From Bacillota bacterium (GTDB taxonomy: Bacteria > Bacillota > Clostridia > Peptostreptococcales > Anaerovoracaceae): a stretch of 64,000 bases of DNA. The stretch covers positions 37,802 through 101,801 of the forward strand of contig JAUNDC010000008.1 in assembly GCA_030526355.1 (NCBI GenBank), in the 5' to 3' direction. Both the position numbers and the translations under genes were made by a program. Below the pieces are notes generated by a model. That model was given only the letters and a program-made list of their open reading frames with translations, was not told where the DNA came from and searched no databases. Positions 32,782-41,480 of the stretch are shown here, piece by piece (within the stretch, counting starts at the first letter, position 1; each line of letters opens with the position of its first letter).

Positions 32782-33883
32782 TTTTTTCCTCCATCATGCA
32801 ATCCAGAATTCCTATGGCTAGAGCAGCTTCCACTATCGGGACGGCTCTCGTTACGACACATGGGTCATGCCTGCCCTTGATGACAAGCTCGGTGCTTTCT
32901 TTTTTGTCCAGATCCACCGATTCCTGAGGGCGGCTTATGGACGGGGTCGGCTTGAAGGCCAGTCTGACGATAAGGGGCATTCCCGAGGTTATACCTCCAA
33001 GTATACCGCCGTGGTTGTTGGTGCGTGTTCTGACTTGCCCGTCGTCAAAATAGAAGGGATCGTTATTTTCTGAGCCGCGGAGCTTTGATGCACCGAAGCC
33101 TGCACCGAACTCAATGCCCTTTACAGCCGGTATACCGAAGAGTATGGGGGCAAGTGCGCTTTCCAGACCATCGTACATTGCACCGCCTATTCCGGCAGGG
33201 ATATGCAAAGCGCACGCTTCCACAGTGCCGCCGATGGAGTCAAGCTCGCTGCTGGCCTGCAGAATGCAATCCTGCATCTGGTGCTTTGCTTCATCGGATA
33301 TTACGGCAAAATCCATTCTGTTGAGTCTGGAAAGGAGCTGCGGATCAGGACCCATCGGGTCAAATGGTGTGTCGCAGATATCTCCGACTGAGCTGATGTG
33401 AGCTCCGATGATGATACCCCTGGCAGCAAGCAGCTGGAGAGCAATACCTCCGGCAATACACAGCGGTGCTGTCATTCTGGCTGAAAAAGGTCCGCCGCCG
33501 GCCATGTTGAGGCTGTCTCCATAGCGCAGCCTTGCTGTATAATCAGCATGTCCTGGACGTGGAACAGTCCGCAGAGCTTTGTAGTCGGATGAGCGTGTGT
33601 CGGTATTGCGTATTTCCAGGGAAATATCCGTATCAGTGACGACCATGATGTCATCAGAGGCTTCTTTCGGTGTCAGCCCTTTTACTGGAACGGGAATATC
33701 CGGCTCCTTCCGCTTCGTGGCAAAAGGGCTGCTGCCCGGTGCCCGACGCTTGAGAAAGGCTGCAAGCTCTGTCATATTTATTTCTGTGCCCACAGGGATT
33801 CCAGTTATGTCAGCCCCGATGGCCGGTTCGTGGGAGCCGCCCCAGATGGACACTTTGATGTTTCTGCCAAAAGATGATTTCAT
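32774..33883 (-). CDS. aroC: Chorismate synthase
   Basis: A 369-residue FMN-dependent enzyme that removes phosphate from EPSP to form chorismate. Seen: IWGGSHEPAIGADITGIPVGT (residues about 13-33), RAPGSSPFATKRKEPD near residue 50, RPGHADYTARLRYGDSLNMAGGG-type segment near residue 110 with the family histidine, and the late PTPSISRPQESVD. It lies between aroA and pheA and overlaps the pheA start by 8 bases, so the two are co-translated. The N-terminal SHGES-type motif reads GGSHEPA here, a variant seen in some Firmicutes. Confidence 0.95.
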   Translation of the reverse strand: MKSSFGRNIKVSIWGGSHEPAIGADITGIPVGTEINMTELAAFLKRRAPGSSPFATKRKEPDIPVPVKGLTPKEASDDIMVVTDTDISLEIRNTDTRSSDYKALRTVPRPGHADYTARLRYGDSLNMAGGGPFSARMTAPLCIAGGIALQLLAARGIIIGAHISSVGDICDTPFDPMGPDPQLLSRLNRMDFAVISDEAKHQMQDCILQASSELDSIGGTVEACALHIPAGIGGAMYDGLESALAPILFGIPAVKGIEFGAGFGASKLRGSENNDPFYFDDGQVRTRTNNHGGILGGITSGMPLIVRLAFKPTPSISRPQESVDLDKKESTELVIKGRHDPCVVTRAVPIVEAALAIGILDCMMEEKND

Positions 33884-33887
33884 TCTG

Positions 33888-35165
33888 TTAAATCTCCTTT
33901 ACATTGCCGCCCAGTGCAGCGAAATCTTCAAAAAATCTCGGATAGGATTTTCTTACAGCTTCTGCGTTGCAAATCATTACAGGCTCTTCGCATCCGCAGG
34001 AGGCTACTGCGGCAGCCATTGCTATACGGTGGTCATTGTGACTGGAGACCTCACCGCCCTTAAGGGTTGATCTACCTGTCAGTGAAAGTCCCGCACCTGC
34101 ATAGGTGATATCAGCTCCAAGTCTGCTGAGAAAATCGTATACGGTTTTGAGTCTGTCGGATTCCTTGATTTTGAGCCTCTCTGCATTTGTAATCATGGAT
34201 GAGCCTTCGGCCTGTGACATTACTGTTGCCAGCACCGGGACTATATCGGGAATCTGTGCAACACTCACCTCTGCGCCCTTGAGCATACAGCCTGGTGCGC
34301 CGCCGCGGCATGCTACGACTCCGGTGTTATCTATTATTATTTCCGCACCCATTCTGCGCAGGATATCTACAATTTCCTTGTCGCGCTGGGATGAATCCAT
34401 ATCAAGGCCTGTTACGGTGATATCACCGCCAAGAGCACCGCATGCCAGCCAGAAGCCTGCATTTGACCAGTCGCCCTGTATTGACAGATCATCAGGCTCG
34501 ATGTATTTTTGTCTGCCTGGGATATGGTATGTTATCAATCCGTCATCAGAAACAGTTTCATTTATTATGATACTGAAGCTTCTGAGAACATCCAGGGTCA
34601 GGTCGACATAGCCTGCAGATTCAAGGACTGTTGTCAGTTTAAGTCTGCTGTCTTCCTCCAGAAGAGGAAGAGCGAAGAGCAGACCTGTTATGAACTGAGA
34701 GCTTACATTGCCGGCCAGATGGTAGTCTCCAGGTGTAAGTTTGCCTGTGATGGTACATATTTCTCTGTATTTGTCGCTTATTTTCTGGGCTTTATTTCCC
34801 ATGCGGAAGTTGCAGCCGTGGTTTTCCATTTCCTCCTTAAGTGGTGAAATGGGCCTGTCGGGGAGCTTGCCGGCACCTATGAAAACAGCTTCGTCCTTGA
34901 CAGCCATCGCCACGGGCAGCATGAAGCGGAGTGTAGAGCCGCTTTCCCTGCAGTCAAGGTAAGGCTTTTCCTTATCCAGCTGCACAAGACAGTTCTTTGT
35001 AGCTCCGATATCATCTGAGAAAGTCGGAATGTCGAGGCTGCTGCAGCTGCTGTTTCCCTGGAGCTGTGCCAGCTTCTGTGCTATGAGCACTCGATGTGCA
35101 TGAGATTTTGACGGAATGGCTCTTATCTGTCCTTTTAGCTTTGACGGCGTAATAAGTACATTCAT
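33888..35165 (-). CDS. aroA: 5-enolpyruvylshikimate-3-phosphate synthase
   Basis: A 425-residue EPSP synthase, condensing shikimate-3-phosphate with phosphoenolpyruvate. Seen: the N-terminal lysine/Ser region (IPSKSHAHRVLIAQ near residue 19), DCRESGSTLRFMLPVA near residue 72, VSSQFITGLLFALPLL near residue 155, and the C-terminal IKESDRLK and HNDHRIAMA motifs near residues 345 and 385. The LPDRPISPL segment near residue 106 holds the PEP-binding Arg region. The GSTLRF variant in place of NAGTxxR suggests a class II-like enzyme; I make no claim about inhibitor sensitivity. It is one base from aroB upstream. Confidence 0.93.
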   Translation of the reverse strand: MNVLITPSKLKGQIRAIPSKSHAHRVLIAQKLAQLQGNSSCSSLDIPTFSDDIGATKNCLVQLDKEKPYLDCRESGSTLRFMLPVAMAVKDEAVFIGAGKLPDRPISPLKEEMENHGCNFRMGNKAQKISDKYREICTITGKLTPGDYHLAGNVSSQFITGLLFALPLLEEDSRLKLTTVLESAGYVDLTLDVLRSFSIIINETVSDDGLITYHIPGRQKYIEPDDLSIQGDWSNAGFWLACGALGGDITVTGLDMDSSQRDKEIVDILRRMGAEIIIDNTGVVACRGGAPGCMLKGAEVSVAQIPDIVPVLATVMSQAEGSSMITNAERLKIKESDRLKTVYDFLSRLGADITYAGAGLSLTGRSTLKGGEVSSHNDHRIAMAAAVASCGCEEPVMICNAEAVRKSYPRFFEDFAALGGNVKEI

Positions 35166-36287
35166 TTAGCGATCCTTTCTGCCCTGCATACCGCAGGCTA
35201 CGAAGTCATAAAGCTCATTTACCGGGATGGTTCTGAGTACACATTTTCCGGGAGCCTCAGGTATTACAAGGGTGATTTCGTTTCCTCTGATTTTTTTGTC
35301 CTGCAGAGCAGCTTCGGTAAGCTGACGGGCACTGAAAGGACACTCCAGAGGAAATCCGAATTTGTTCAGTATTTCCGTGATGATTTCAGAGCAGCTTTCC
35401 TTTGACCAGCCGGATTTGTCTGCAGCGGCGGAAACGATGTCCATACCTATGGCTACTGCATGACCGTGGCTGATAGTGAAGCTGCTGCATTTTTCGATGG
35501 CATGGGCCAGAGTGTGACCGAAATTCAGAAGCTGCCTGCTGCCGTGATCACGTTCATCCTCTTCCACAACCTTTCTTTTGACTTTGATTGCCCTGGCTGC
35601 TATATCCATGAGGAACCGGTGGTCGTCAACTGTATGGCTGCCTCTTATCATATATATTATTTCAGGATCGGCAATGGCACCGGCCTTGACAGCCTCGGCA
35701 ATGCCGTCCAGCTTGAGTTCATATGAAAGGGTGTCAAGAACTGCCGGGTCAAACATGACAAGACCCGGCTGCCAGAATGCGCCGGCGAGGTTTTTACCGG
35801 CATCCAGGTTGACACCCGTCTTGCCGCCGACGGATGAATCCACGATGGCAAGCAAAGTAGTAGGGACCTGGATGAAATCAATGCCTCTCAGGTATGTCGC
35901 CGCAGCGAAGCCTGTGACATCTCCGGTAATGCCGCCTCCAAGAGCCAGCAGTATGTCGCTTCGAGTAAATTTATTGTTTGCCAGAAAGTCCAGTATCCCG
36001 CAGATTGTTTTCATGTTCTTGTGTTCTTCTCCACCGGGGAATACGTATTTGTAAACGTCAAAACCGGCAGATCTGAGAGAAGTCTGCAGTGGCTGATGCT
36101 CTGCGCCGTAAAGCAGGTCAACATTGGCATCAGTGACGATACAGAGCTTTTTGCCGACGATTTTTCCGGTAACAGGATCACATTTAACCTCCAGAGCTTC
36201 TTTTATATAATCACTCGCAGAAGAAAGAAGCCCGTCTTTCATTATTACATCGTATTTCCTTGAGGCTGAAACCGAAATCTTTATCAT
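35166..36287 (-). CDS. aroB: 3-dehydroquinate synthase
   Basis: A 373-residue NAD- and zinc-dependent enzyme turning DAHP into 3-dehydroquinate. Seen: FPGGEEHKNMKTI near residue 82, ALGGGITGDVTGFAAATYLRG near residue 114, QVPTTLLAIVDSSVGGKTGVN near residue 140, and the zinc ligands around NFGHTLAHAIEK near residue 255 and SHGHAVAIGM near residue 273. Length and motifs are normal. It sits between tyrA and aroA; aroA begins immediately after its stop. Confidence 0.95.
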   Translation of the reverse strand: MIKISVSASRKYDVIMKDGLLSSASDYIKEALEVKCDPVTGKIVGKKLCIVTDANVDLLYGAEHQPLQTSLRSAGFDVYKYVFPGGEEHKNMKTICGILDFLANNKFTRSDILLALGGGITGDVTGFAAATYLRGIDFIQVPTTLLAIVDSSVGGKTGVNLDAGKNLAGAFWQPGLVMFDPAVLDTLSYELKLDGIAEAVKAGAIADPEIIYMIRGSHTVDDHRFLMDIAARAIKVKRKVVEEDERDHGSRQLLNFGHTLAHAIEKCSSFTISHGHAVAIGMDIVSAAADKSGWSKESCSEIITEILNKFGFPLECPFSARQLTEAALQDKKIRGNEITLVIPEAPGKCVLRTIPVNELYDFVACGMQGRKDR

Positions 36288-36299
36288 AGCTAAATCTCC

Positions 36300-37139
36300 T
36301 TAAAATATTTCTCCGTCAATAATTGCTTTCTTCTCTCTGCCGTCCTTAAGCAGAGCGCAGAGTGTATCTGCATCCCTGCGCTTAATGGCTGTGCTGTACT
36401 GCTGCAGGTTTTCGATAAGAGTATCTATTTCCCCTGTCAGATTATCGGCGTTTTCAAGGAAAAGCTCGGTCCACATAACCTCATTAAGCTTGGCTACTCT
36501 GGTCAGATCCTTGTAGCTTCCCGCCGAAAAACCTGCGTGCTCGAGCGCCGTAGGGCTCTTGATGTAGGCGTTGGAAACCACGTGAGCCAGCTGAGAAGTG
36601 AAGGCTATCTTTCTGTCGTGGTCCTCGGCCGTTGATATTTCTATATTTGTAAAACCTATGGACGTGAAGAGCTTTTTGAGCTTTTCCATGCTCTCTATAG
36701 GTCCTCTGGTCGGTGTGAAAATCATCGATGCATTGTTAAAAAGAGACTTTTTCGCATATGTGAAGCCTGAATGCTCGAGTCCTGCCATCGGATGCCCTCC
36801 GACAAAGAGGAACCCATGTTCCTCAGCCAGGGGAATCAGAGTGTCGCATACGAGTCTCTTGATACCGCCGCAGTCAATGACGATGGCTTCCTTCTTGAAC
36901 AGTGCTGCATGTTCCTTTACATAATCTATTGTAGCCTGCGGATAAAGTGCCACTATAACGATGTCGCACTGCGGCAGAAGCTCGTCTGTTAGAGGCTGCT
37001 CGATGGCGTTTACCAGAACTGCCTTCCTGACCACCTGCTCCGAAATGTCAAATCCATATACTGTATTGTCTGTGCTCTGGCTTATGGCTTTGGCAAGGGA
37101 GCCGCCGATAAGCCCGAGGCCTACGATTCCTATTTCCAT
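36300..37139 (-). CDS. tyrA: Prephenate dehydrogenase
   Basis: A 279-residue NAD(P)-dependent enzyme that makes 4-hydroxyphenylpyruvate for tyrosine. Seen: the Rossmann loop IVGLGLIGGSLAKAIS at the N-terminus, IDCGGIKRLV near residue 89, the GGHPMAGLEHSGF signature with the catalytic histidine near residue 120, and TSQLAHVVSNAYIK near residue 191 with the second family histidine. There is no ACT or chorismate mutase domain, so it is the short monofunctional form. It lies 10 bases downstream of aroF and 12 bases upstream of aroB. Confidence 0.93.
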   Translation of the reverse strand: MEIGIVGLGLIGGSLAKAISQSTDNTVYGFDISEQVVRKAVLVNAIEQPLTDELLPQCDIVIVALYPQATIDYVKEHAALFKKEAIVIDCGGIKRLVCDTLIPLAEEHGFLFVGGHPMAGLEHSGFTYAKKSLFNNASMIFTPTRGPIESMEKLKKLFTSIGFTNIEISTAEDHDRKIAFTSQLAHVVSNAYIKSPTALEHAGFSAGSYKDLTRVAKLNEVMWTELFLENADNLTGEIDTLIENLQQYSTAIKRRDADTLCALLKDGREKKAIIDGEIF

Positions 37140-37149
37140 AATATCACCT

Positions 37150-38160
37150 TTATCCTTTGTATGCCACAGGTCTGATGAGGTTTACGGCTTCCATCACATC
37201 AGCGAAGGCTTCAGGTGTCAGTGACTGTGCCCCGTCGCAAAGGGCACATGCCGGGTTATTGTGTACTTCTATCATGAGTCCGTCTGCACCTGCTGCTGTT
37301 GCTGCCATTGCCATAGGCTTGACGAGATCAGCTATTCCCGTTGCATGGCTCGGGTCAACAATTATAGGCAGATGGGTCATTGTCTTGAGGAGAGGGATCG
37401 ATGCCAGGTCGAGGGTGTTTCTCGTAGCCGTTTCGAAGGTTCTGATACCTCTCTCGCAGAGGATTATCTTCTCGTTTCCGCCTGCCATGATGTATTCCGC
37501 GCTCATGAGCAGCTCCTTGAGAGTGCTGGAAAGACCGCGCTTGAGGAGAATCGGCTTGTCTATATGACCAAGCTCCTTGAGAAGCTCGAAGTTCTGCATG
37601 TTTCGTGCCCCTACCTGGATAACATCCACATTTTCAAACAGCGGAAGATGTGAAATGTCCATAACCTCGGTAACTATAGGAAGTTCGGACTGTTCCTTAG
37701 CTTCCAGCAGCAGCTTGATGCCTTCATCGCGCATTCCCTGAAAAGCGTAAGGCGAGGTTCTGGGCTTGAATGCTCCGCCTCTGTAAAGTCCTGCACCGGC
37801 TTCCTTTACAGCTCTGGCAACTTCACAGACCTGCTCCTCGGATTCAACAGAGCATGGACCTGCGATGACCTGGAAATTGCCGCCGCCGATTTTAACTCCC
37901 GGAGCGATTTCAATAACAGTATCGTCGGGATGGAATTTTCTGTTTACATTTTTGTAAGGCTCCTGTACACGTTTGACAGTTTCCACTATATCAAGCGAAT
38001 TGATAAGGTCGATGTCAACTGAAGCGGTATCGCCGATCAGTCCCATGATGGTAGCTGACTGTCCTTCGCTGAAATGGATATCAAGCCCCATGCTTTTTAA
38101 CCATGATACTAAATTGTCAAGCTGTTTCTGGTCAGGATTATCCTTTAATACAACGATCAT
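37150..38160 (-). CDS. aroF: 3-deoxy-7-phosphoheptulonate (DAHP) synthase
   Basis: A 336-residue DAHP synthase of the Bacillus/Thermotoga type, joining phosphoenolpyruvate and erythrose-4-phosphate at the entry to the shikimate pathway. The start at 38160 (MIVVLKDNPDQ) follows AAAGAGGTAA; a longer frame upstream runs through the attenuator and is not used. Residues about 1-75 form the ferredoxin-like regulatory domain. The barrel shows VIAGPCSVESEEQ near residue 105, GGAFKPRTSPYAFQG near residue 135, RGLSSTLKE and the PIIVDPSHATGI histidine near residue 275. It is the first structural gene of the operon and sits directly behind the leader peptide and terminator. Confidence 0.95.
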   Translation of the reverse strand: MIVVLKDNPDQKQLDNLVSWLKSMGLDIHFSEGQSATIMGLIGDTASVDIDLINSLDIVETVKRVQEPYKNVNRKFHPDDTVIEIAPGVKIGGGNFQVIAGPCSVESEEQVCEVARAVKEAGAGLYRGGAFKPRTSPYAFQGMRDEGIKLLLEAKEQSELPIVTEVMDISHLPLFENVDVIQVGARNMQNFELLKELGHIDKPILLKRGLSSTLKELLMSAEYIMAGGNEKIILCERGIRTFETATRNTLDLASIPLLKTMTHLPIIVDPSHATGIADLVKPMAMAATAAGADGLMIEVHNNPACALCDGAQSLTPEAFADVMEAVNLIRPVAYKG

Positions 38161-38203
38161 TTTATTACCTCTTTCTTTCTGTTTTCCTTTTGCGTTGTCT
38201 CTG

Positions 38204-38240
38204 CATAAAAAAACCCCGCCGGTGAATTTCACCTGCGGAG
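38204..38240 (-). terminator. Attenuator terminator of the aro operon
   Basis: Minus strand: CTCCGCAGGTGA pairs with TCACCGGCGGGG (38240 down to about 38213) and seven T residues follow. The arm GAAATTCACC can instead pair with GGTGAATTTC inside the leader-peptide gene, so terminator and antiterminator are mutually exclusive. Confidence 0.9.
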
Positions 38241-38274
38241 TGTTAGTTGACTTAAGTCTGTCGGAACAAATCAG

Positions 38275-38361
38275 CTATCTCATTGCAGCGAAATTCACCT
38301 TACCTCTAAAGAAAGTAAAGTAAAAGTAATAGTATGCAGCTGCAAATGCTCTGAATAACAT
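38275..38361 (-). CDS. Aromatic leader peptide (attenuation)
   Basis: A 28-residue open frame with an AGAGGA ribosome-binding site, starting MLFRAFAAA, then YYYFYFTFF (residues 10-18), and ending in a TAG 35 bases before the terminator stem. Eight of the nine residues 10-18 are Tyr or Phe, with no Trp. The codons after the Tyr/Phe run (Lys-Val-Asn-Phe, AAG GTG AAT TTC) contain the antiterminator arm. Ribosomes stalled for charged tRNA-Tyr or tRNA-Phe would leave this arm free to break the terminator. It is too short for usual gene finding but all parts of a classical attenuator are present. Confidence 0.9.
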   Translation of the reverse strand: MLFRAFAAAYYYFYFTFFRGKVNFAAMR

Positions 38362-38425
38362 GTTTCTGTCCTCTCGTACAATATTAATGCGGTGACTGTA
38401 AGTGAACTGCATCGCATTTGCACCT

Positions 38426-38454
38426 ATTCTAGCACTTTGAATTTGAAGTGTAAA
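38426..38454 (-). promoter_or_regulatory. aro operon promoter
   Basis: Minus strand: -35 TTTACA (38454-38449), 17-bp spacer, -10 TAGAAT (38431-38426). Transcription should start near 38419, about 58 bases before the leader-peptide ATG. Confidence 0.75.
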
Positions 38455-38615
38455 GTGGTTTTTTGTAATTTCACAAAAAGTTTACCGGAATTTTATGTGT
38501 TAAGAATATAAAATCAAAAAATGCTGATTAAGTTTTGTGTTTGATACGAGAGTCTGAAAATGCTATAATTATGGCATAAGTCAGAAATCTAAAATCCTGA
38601 AAGGTGGTAACGGAA

Positions 38616-38975
38616 ATGCCAAGACCTAAGAAATGCAGAAAAATATGTGGTATACCTAAATGCTGTCAGTTCGGTCCTGTGACGGCTGCAGATAATGGTG
38701 AAGCTGTTGAAATGACCTATGATGAATTTGAAACAATCCGCCTGATAGATTATTTGGATTATAATCAGGAGCAGTGCGCCCAGCAGATGGGGGTTGCCAG
38801 AACTACGGTGCAGGCAGTATATAATGAAGCCAGGAAGAAGCTGGCGAAGGTTCTTATTGAGGAGCGGGCTCTGAATATCAGAGGAGGCAATTATGTAGTA
38901 TGTCCGCGAGCCGAAAGCTGCAGCAGTAAGAAAGGCTGCCGCTCCAGTTGCGACAGCCCCTCATTAAACTATTAA
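38616..38975 (+). CDS. UPF0251 (DUF134) predicted DNA-binding protein
   Basis: A 119-residue protein of the UPF0251/DUF134 family. The start at 38616 (MPRPKKCRKI) follows AAGGTGG. Seen: an N-terminal cysteine cluster (CRKICGIPKCCQFGP), the acidic DEFETIRLIDYLDYNQEQCA segment, a sigma-70 region 4-like helix-turn-helix (QQMGVARTTVQAVYNEARKK, residues about 60-80), and a cysteine-rich tail. The cysteines could hold a metal or iron-sulfur cluster, but that is inference; the family has no settled function. It is divergent from the aro promoter and convergent with htrA, whose stop overlaps by four bases. Confidence 0.88.
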   Translation: MPRPKKCRKICGIPKCCQFGPVTAADNGEAVEMTYDEFETIRLIDYLDYNQEQCAQQMGVARTTVQAVYNEARKKLAKVLIEERALNIRGGNYVVCPRAESCSSKKGCRSSCDSPSLNY

Positions 38976-40369
38976 GAAGATTGTTTCTCAGCTGTTTTTT
39001 CCTCCAGCGTGAGAGTGATGTCTTTTTTGTTTCCGTCCCGCACGATGGTGAATTTCACCTTGTCGCCGACACTGTGGGATGTAATAATCGAGGAAAGATC
39101 ATTGAAGCTTGTTATTTCTTTGCCGTCAACGGCATATACCATATCTCCCTCTTTGAAACCTGCCTTCTTGGCATTGTCTCCATCTACTGAATAGATATAT
39201 ACATTGGATGACCCGGAGCTGCCGCCGAAGAAGAAGTCAAGACTTCCTCCGCGCTGCTGCCCGCTGTTTTCAACATATGTCATGCCTGTAGATGGCTGCC
39301 CGCTTACGTATCCCTTATCCATTATCTGCTGAGCCACATTGGCGGCCTTGTTGATAGGAATGGCGAATCCGAGACCTTCAACATCCGATCCGGAGGATTT
39401 GGCAACAACTATGCCGATAAGCTGACCGTCACCGTTGAACAGACCTCCGCCTGAGTTGCCTGGATTTATTGAGCTGTCGGTCTGAAGCAGCGTCATGGTT
39501 TTGCCGTCAATAGAAAGCTGTCTGTCAAGAGCGCTGATTATGCCGGCTGTAACAGTTCCACCCAGCTCTCCCAGAGGATTGCCTATGGCTACTGCCAGAT
39601 CACCTACAGCCAGCTGATCGCTGTTTCCGTATGTGGCAGCCTTGAGATTTTTGGCATCTATCTTGAGCACAGCCACATCTGTTATTGAATCGGTACCTAT
39701 CAGCTTGGCCTCGTACTCCTTCTGGTCAGCTGTGGTAACAGTGATTTTACCCGCATCCTCTATTACATGATTATTGGTAATGATATATCCGTCATCCGTA
39801 ATAATTACGCCGCTTCCTGCACCCTCGGTAACATATTGCTGCATCCAGGAATCGGAGGTTACGCTTTCGGTTTTAATTTCAACCACGCTTTCTCTGGCAG
39901 CAGCCGTTATTTCCTGTACTGTCATATTGCTTCCTGTTGCATCCTCAAGAGTATAGCCTGCAGTTGAGGCATTGCCCGTGGATATAGAGCCGGAAGTGCT
40001 TTCTGAATTTCCGAACAGATTGCTGCCGAGTGCGGCACCGCCCATGCCGAAGGCTCCCGACAGAATCATACATAGAACGATCAGCATAGCCAGACTCTTT
40101 CTCGTCAGCGTAACCGGTCTTGATGGTTTGCGGGAGGAACGACGCTTCTTTCGCTCTGTTCTGAATCCATTTGCATTGTCCCAAGAGCCGGAGGTACCGG
40201 AGTGCGCAGTGTTTCTGAAATTATCGCGTGGATCTCTGTTCTGCCAGCTGCTTGTCTGGGGATATTCCGGTGATAAATCTCTGGAAGCTTCCTCTGCAGG
40301 CTCTTCTGCATCATGCATTATGAAGTTTGGTTCATAGTCTGTATAATGGTTCTTTCTGTATTCATCCAT
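38972..40369 (-). CDS. htrA: HtrA/DegP-like membrane-anchored serine protease
   Basis: A 465-residue S1C protease. The ATG at 40369 (MDEYRKN) is preceded by GAGGTG. Seen: a cytosolic N-terminus rich in Arg/Ser, one membrane anchor (SLAMLIVLCMILSGAFGMGG near residue 90), then an extracellular trypsin-like domain with His in ITNNHVIEDA, Asp in DSITDVAVLKID and Ser in INPGNSGGGLF, and a C-terminal PDZ domain (GFKEGDMVYAVDGKEI). It degrades or refolds misfolded proteins outside the membrane. A conserved Gly-rich loop (GGSLDFFFGGSSGSS) lies between the protease and PDZ domains. Regulation is not visible; in Bacillus such genes are stress-induced. Confidence 0.94.
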   Translation of the reverse strand: MDEYRKNHYTDYEPNFIMHDAEEPAEEASRDLSPEYPQTSSWQNRDPRDNFRNTAHSGTSGSWDNANGFRTERKKRRSSRKPSRPVTLTRKSLAMLIVLCMILSGAFGMGGAALGSNLFGNSESTSGSISTGNASTAGYTLEDATGSNMTVQEITAAARESVVEIKTESVTSDSWMQQYVTEGAGSGVIITDDGYIITNNHVIEDAGKITVTTADQKEYEAKLIGTDSITDVAVLKIDAKNLKAATYGNSDQLAVGDLAVAIGNPLGELGGTVTAGIISALDRQLSIDGKTMTLLQTDSSINPGNSGGGLFNGDGQLIGIVVAKSSGSDVEGLGFAIPINKAANVAQQIMDKGYVSGQPSTGMTYVENSGQQRGGSLDFFFGGSSGSSNVYIYSVDGDNAKKAGFKEGDMVYAVDGKEITSFNDLSSIITSHSVGDKVKFTIVRDGNKKDITLTLEEKTAEKQSS

Positions 40370-40550
40370 TGGATACACCTCATTTTCGTTTCATTTTGCA
40401 TTATTTTGTTTCGTATCATAAACTAAATATACAAACACTTTATGTCATTTTAGTGTTGAAAATATGTGAATATCTGAAGAAAAGGTTAAACATTTTCCTC
40501 ATAATGTGATAAAATCGTATAGATATATTATTACAGAAGGAAAAATAATT

Positions 40551-41465
40551 ATGAGTAAAGCACTGATAGCTATAGATAAAAGCAGATCATTCAGAGTATA
40601 CATTACTATAACTACGGATATGGTACAGCAGGCAGCGCAGATACATGATACCACACCGCTGGCATCGGCGGGACTGGGCAGAGTGCTGACAGCAGCAGGC
40701 ATAATGGGAATAATGCTCAAAAGTCCCGACGAAAAGCTGACGGTCAATTTCAAGGGGGACGGTCCGGCAAGGCAGATTCTTGCAACGGCATACGGCGACG
40801 GACGTGTCAAGGGCTATATTGCCAATCCGTATGTGGATCTGCCACTGAAGGACAATGGCAAGCTTGATGTCGGCGGCTCTCTGGGAACAGGGGAGCTGAC
40901 AGTTATTAAGGATCTTGGGCTTAAGGAACCGTATATCGGCACAATAGCTCTGGTAAGCGGAGAAATCGCAGACGATCTGACAGCGTACTTTTTCATATCG
41001 GAACAGCAGAACTCATCGGTTGCCCTCGGTGTAAAGGTAGAACGTGACCTTTCCATAGGCGCTGCGGGAGGAATGGTGATTCAGATGCTGCCTGACGCTC
41101 AGGAGGGTGCTGTGGATGCGCTGGAAAAAATGATTGCTGAAATGGATCCGCTGACATCGATAATTAGCAGAGTAGCTGCAAGCTCCTGCGGCAAATCGGA
41201 CACAGGGCTGGTTCAGGCACTGCTTGATGAGATTTTCAGAGATATTCCTGATGAATACAAACCTGAGACTCTGGAGGCCAGGGATATAACATGGAATTGC
41301 GACTGCAGCAGACAGAGACTTGAGCAGGCGCTAATGACCATAGGAAAAAAGGATCTGCAGGAGATTATCGAGGAAGACGGGCAGGCTGAAATGCAGTGTC
41401 AGTTCTGCCTCAAAAAATACCACTTCGATAAGGACGAACTGGTAAGCATACTTAATAATATGTGA
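40551..41465 (+). CDS. hslO: Hsp33 redox-regulated holdase chaperone
   Basis: A 304-residue Hsp33. The start at 40551 (MSKALIAIDKS) follows AGAAGGA. Seen: NFKGDGPARQILATAYGDGRVKGY region (residues about 67-90) of the substrate-binding domain, GTGELTVIKDLG, and the C-terminal redox switch with CDC (near residue 262) and CQFC (near residue 285), the four zinc-binding cysteines. Under oxidative stress the cysteines form disulfides, zinc is lost and the protein binds unfolding clients. It is transcribed divergently from htrA, another protein-quality gene; the 180-base gap has TTAAAC and TAAAAT elements 18 bp apart that could be its promoter. Confidence 0.94.
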   Translation: MSKALIAIDKSRSFRVYITITTDMVQQAAQIHDTTPLASAGLGRVLTAAGIMGIMLKSPDEKLTVNFKGDGPARQILATAYGDGRVKGYIANPYVDLPLKDNGKLDVGGSLGTGELTVIKDLGLKEPYIGTIALVSGEIADDLTAYFFISEQQNSSVALGVKVERDLSIGAAGGMVIQMLPDAQEGAVDALEKMIAEMDPLTSIISRVAASSCGKSDTGLVQALLDEIFRDIPDEYKPETLEARDITWNCDCSRQRLEQALMTIGKKDLQEIIEEDGQAEMQCQFCLKKYHFDKDELVSILNNM

Positions 41466-41480
41466 TTGGAGATATAAAGA

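Noticed and set aside
33548..33562. GGACGTGGAACA resembling a parS half-site inside aroC
   Set aside because: Only one half-site matches; the left arm of the palindrome is missing and the position is internal to a conserved coding region.
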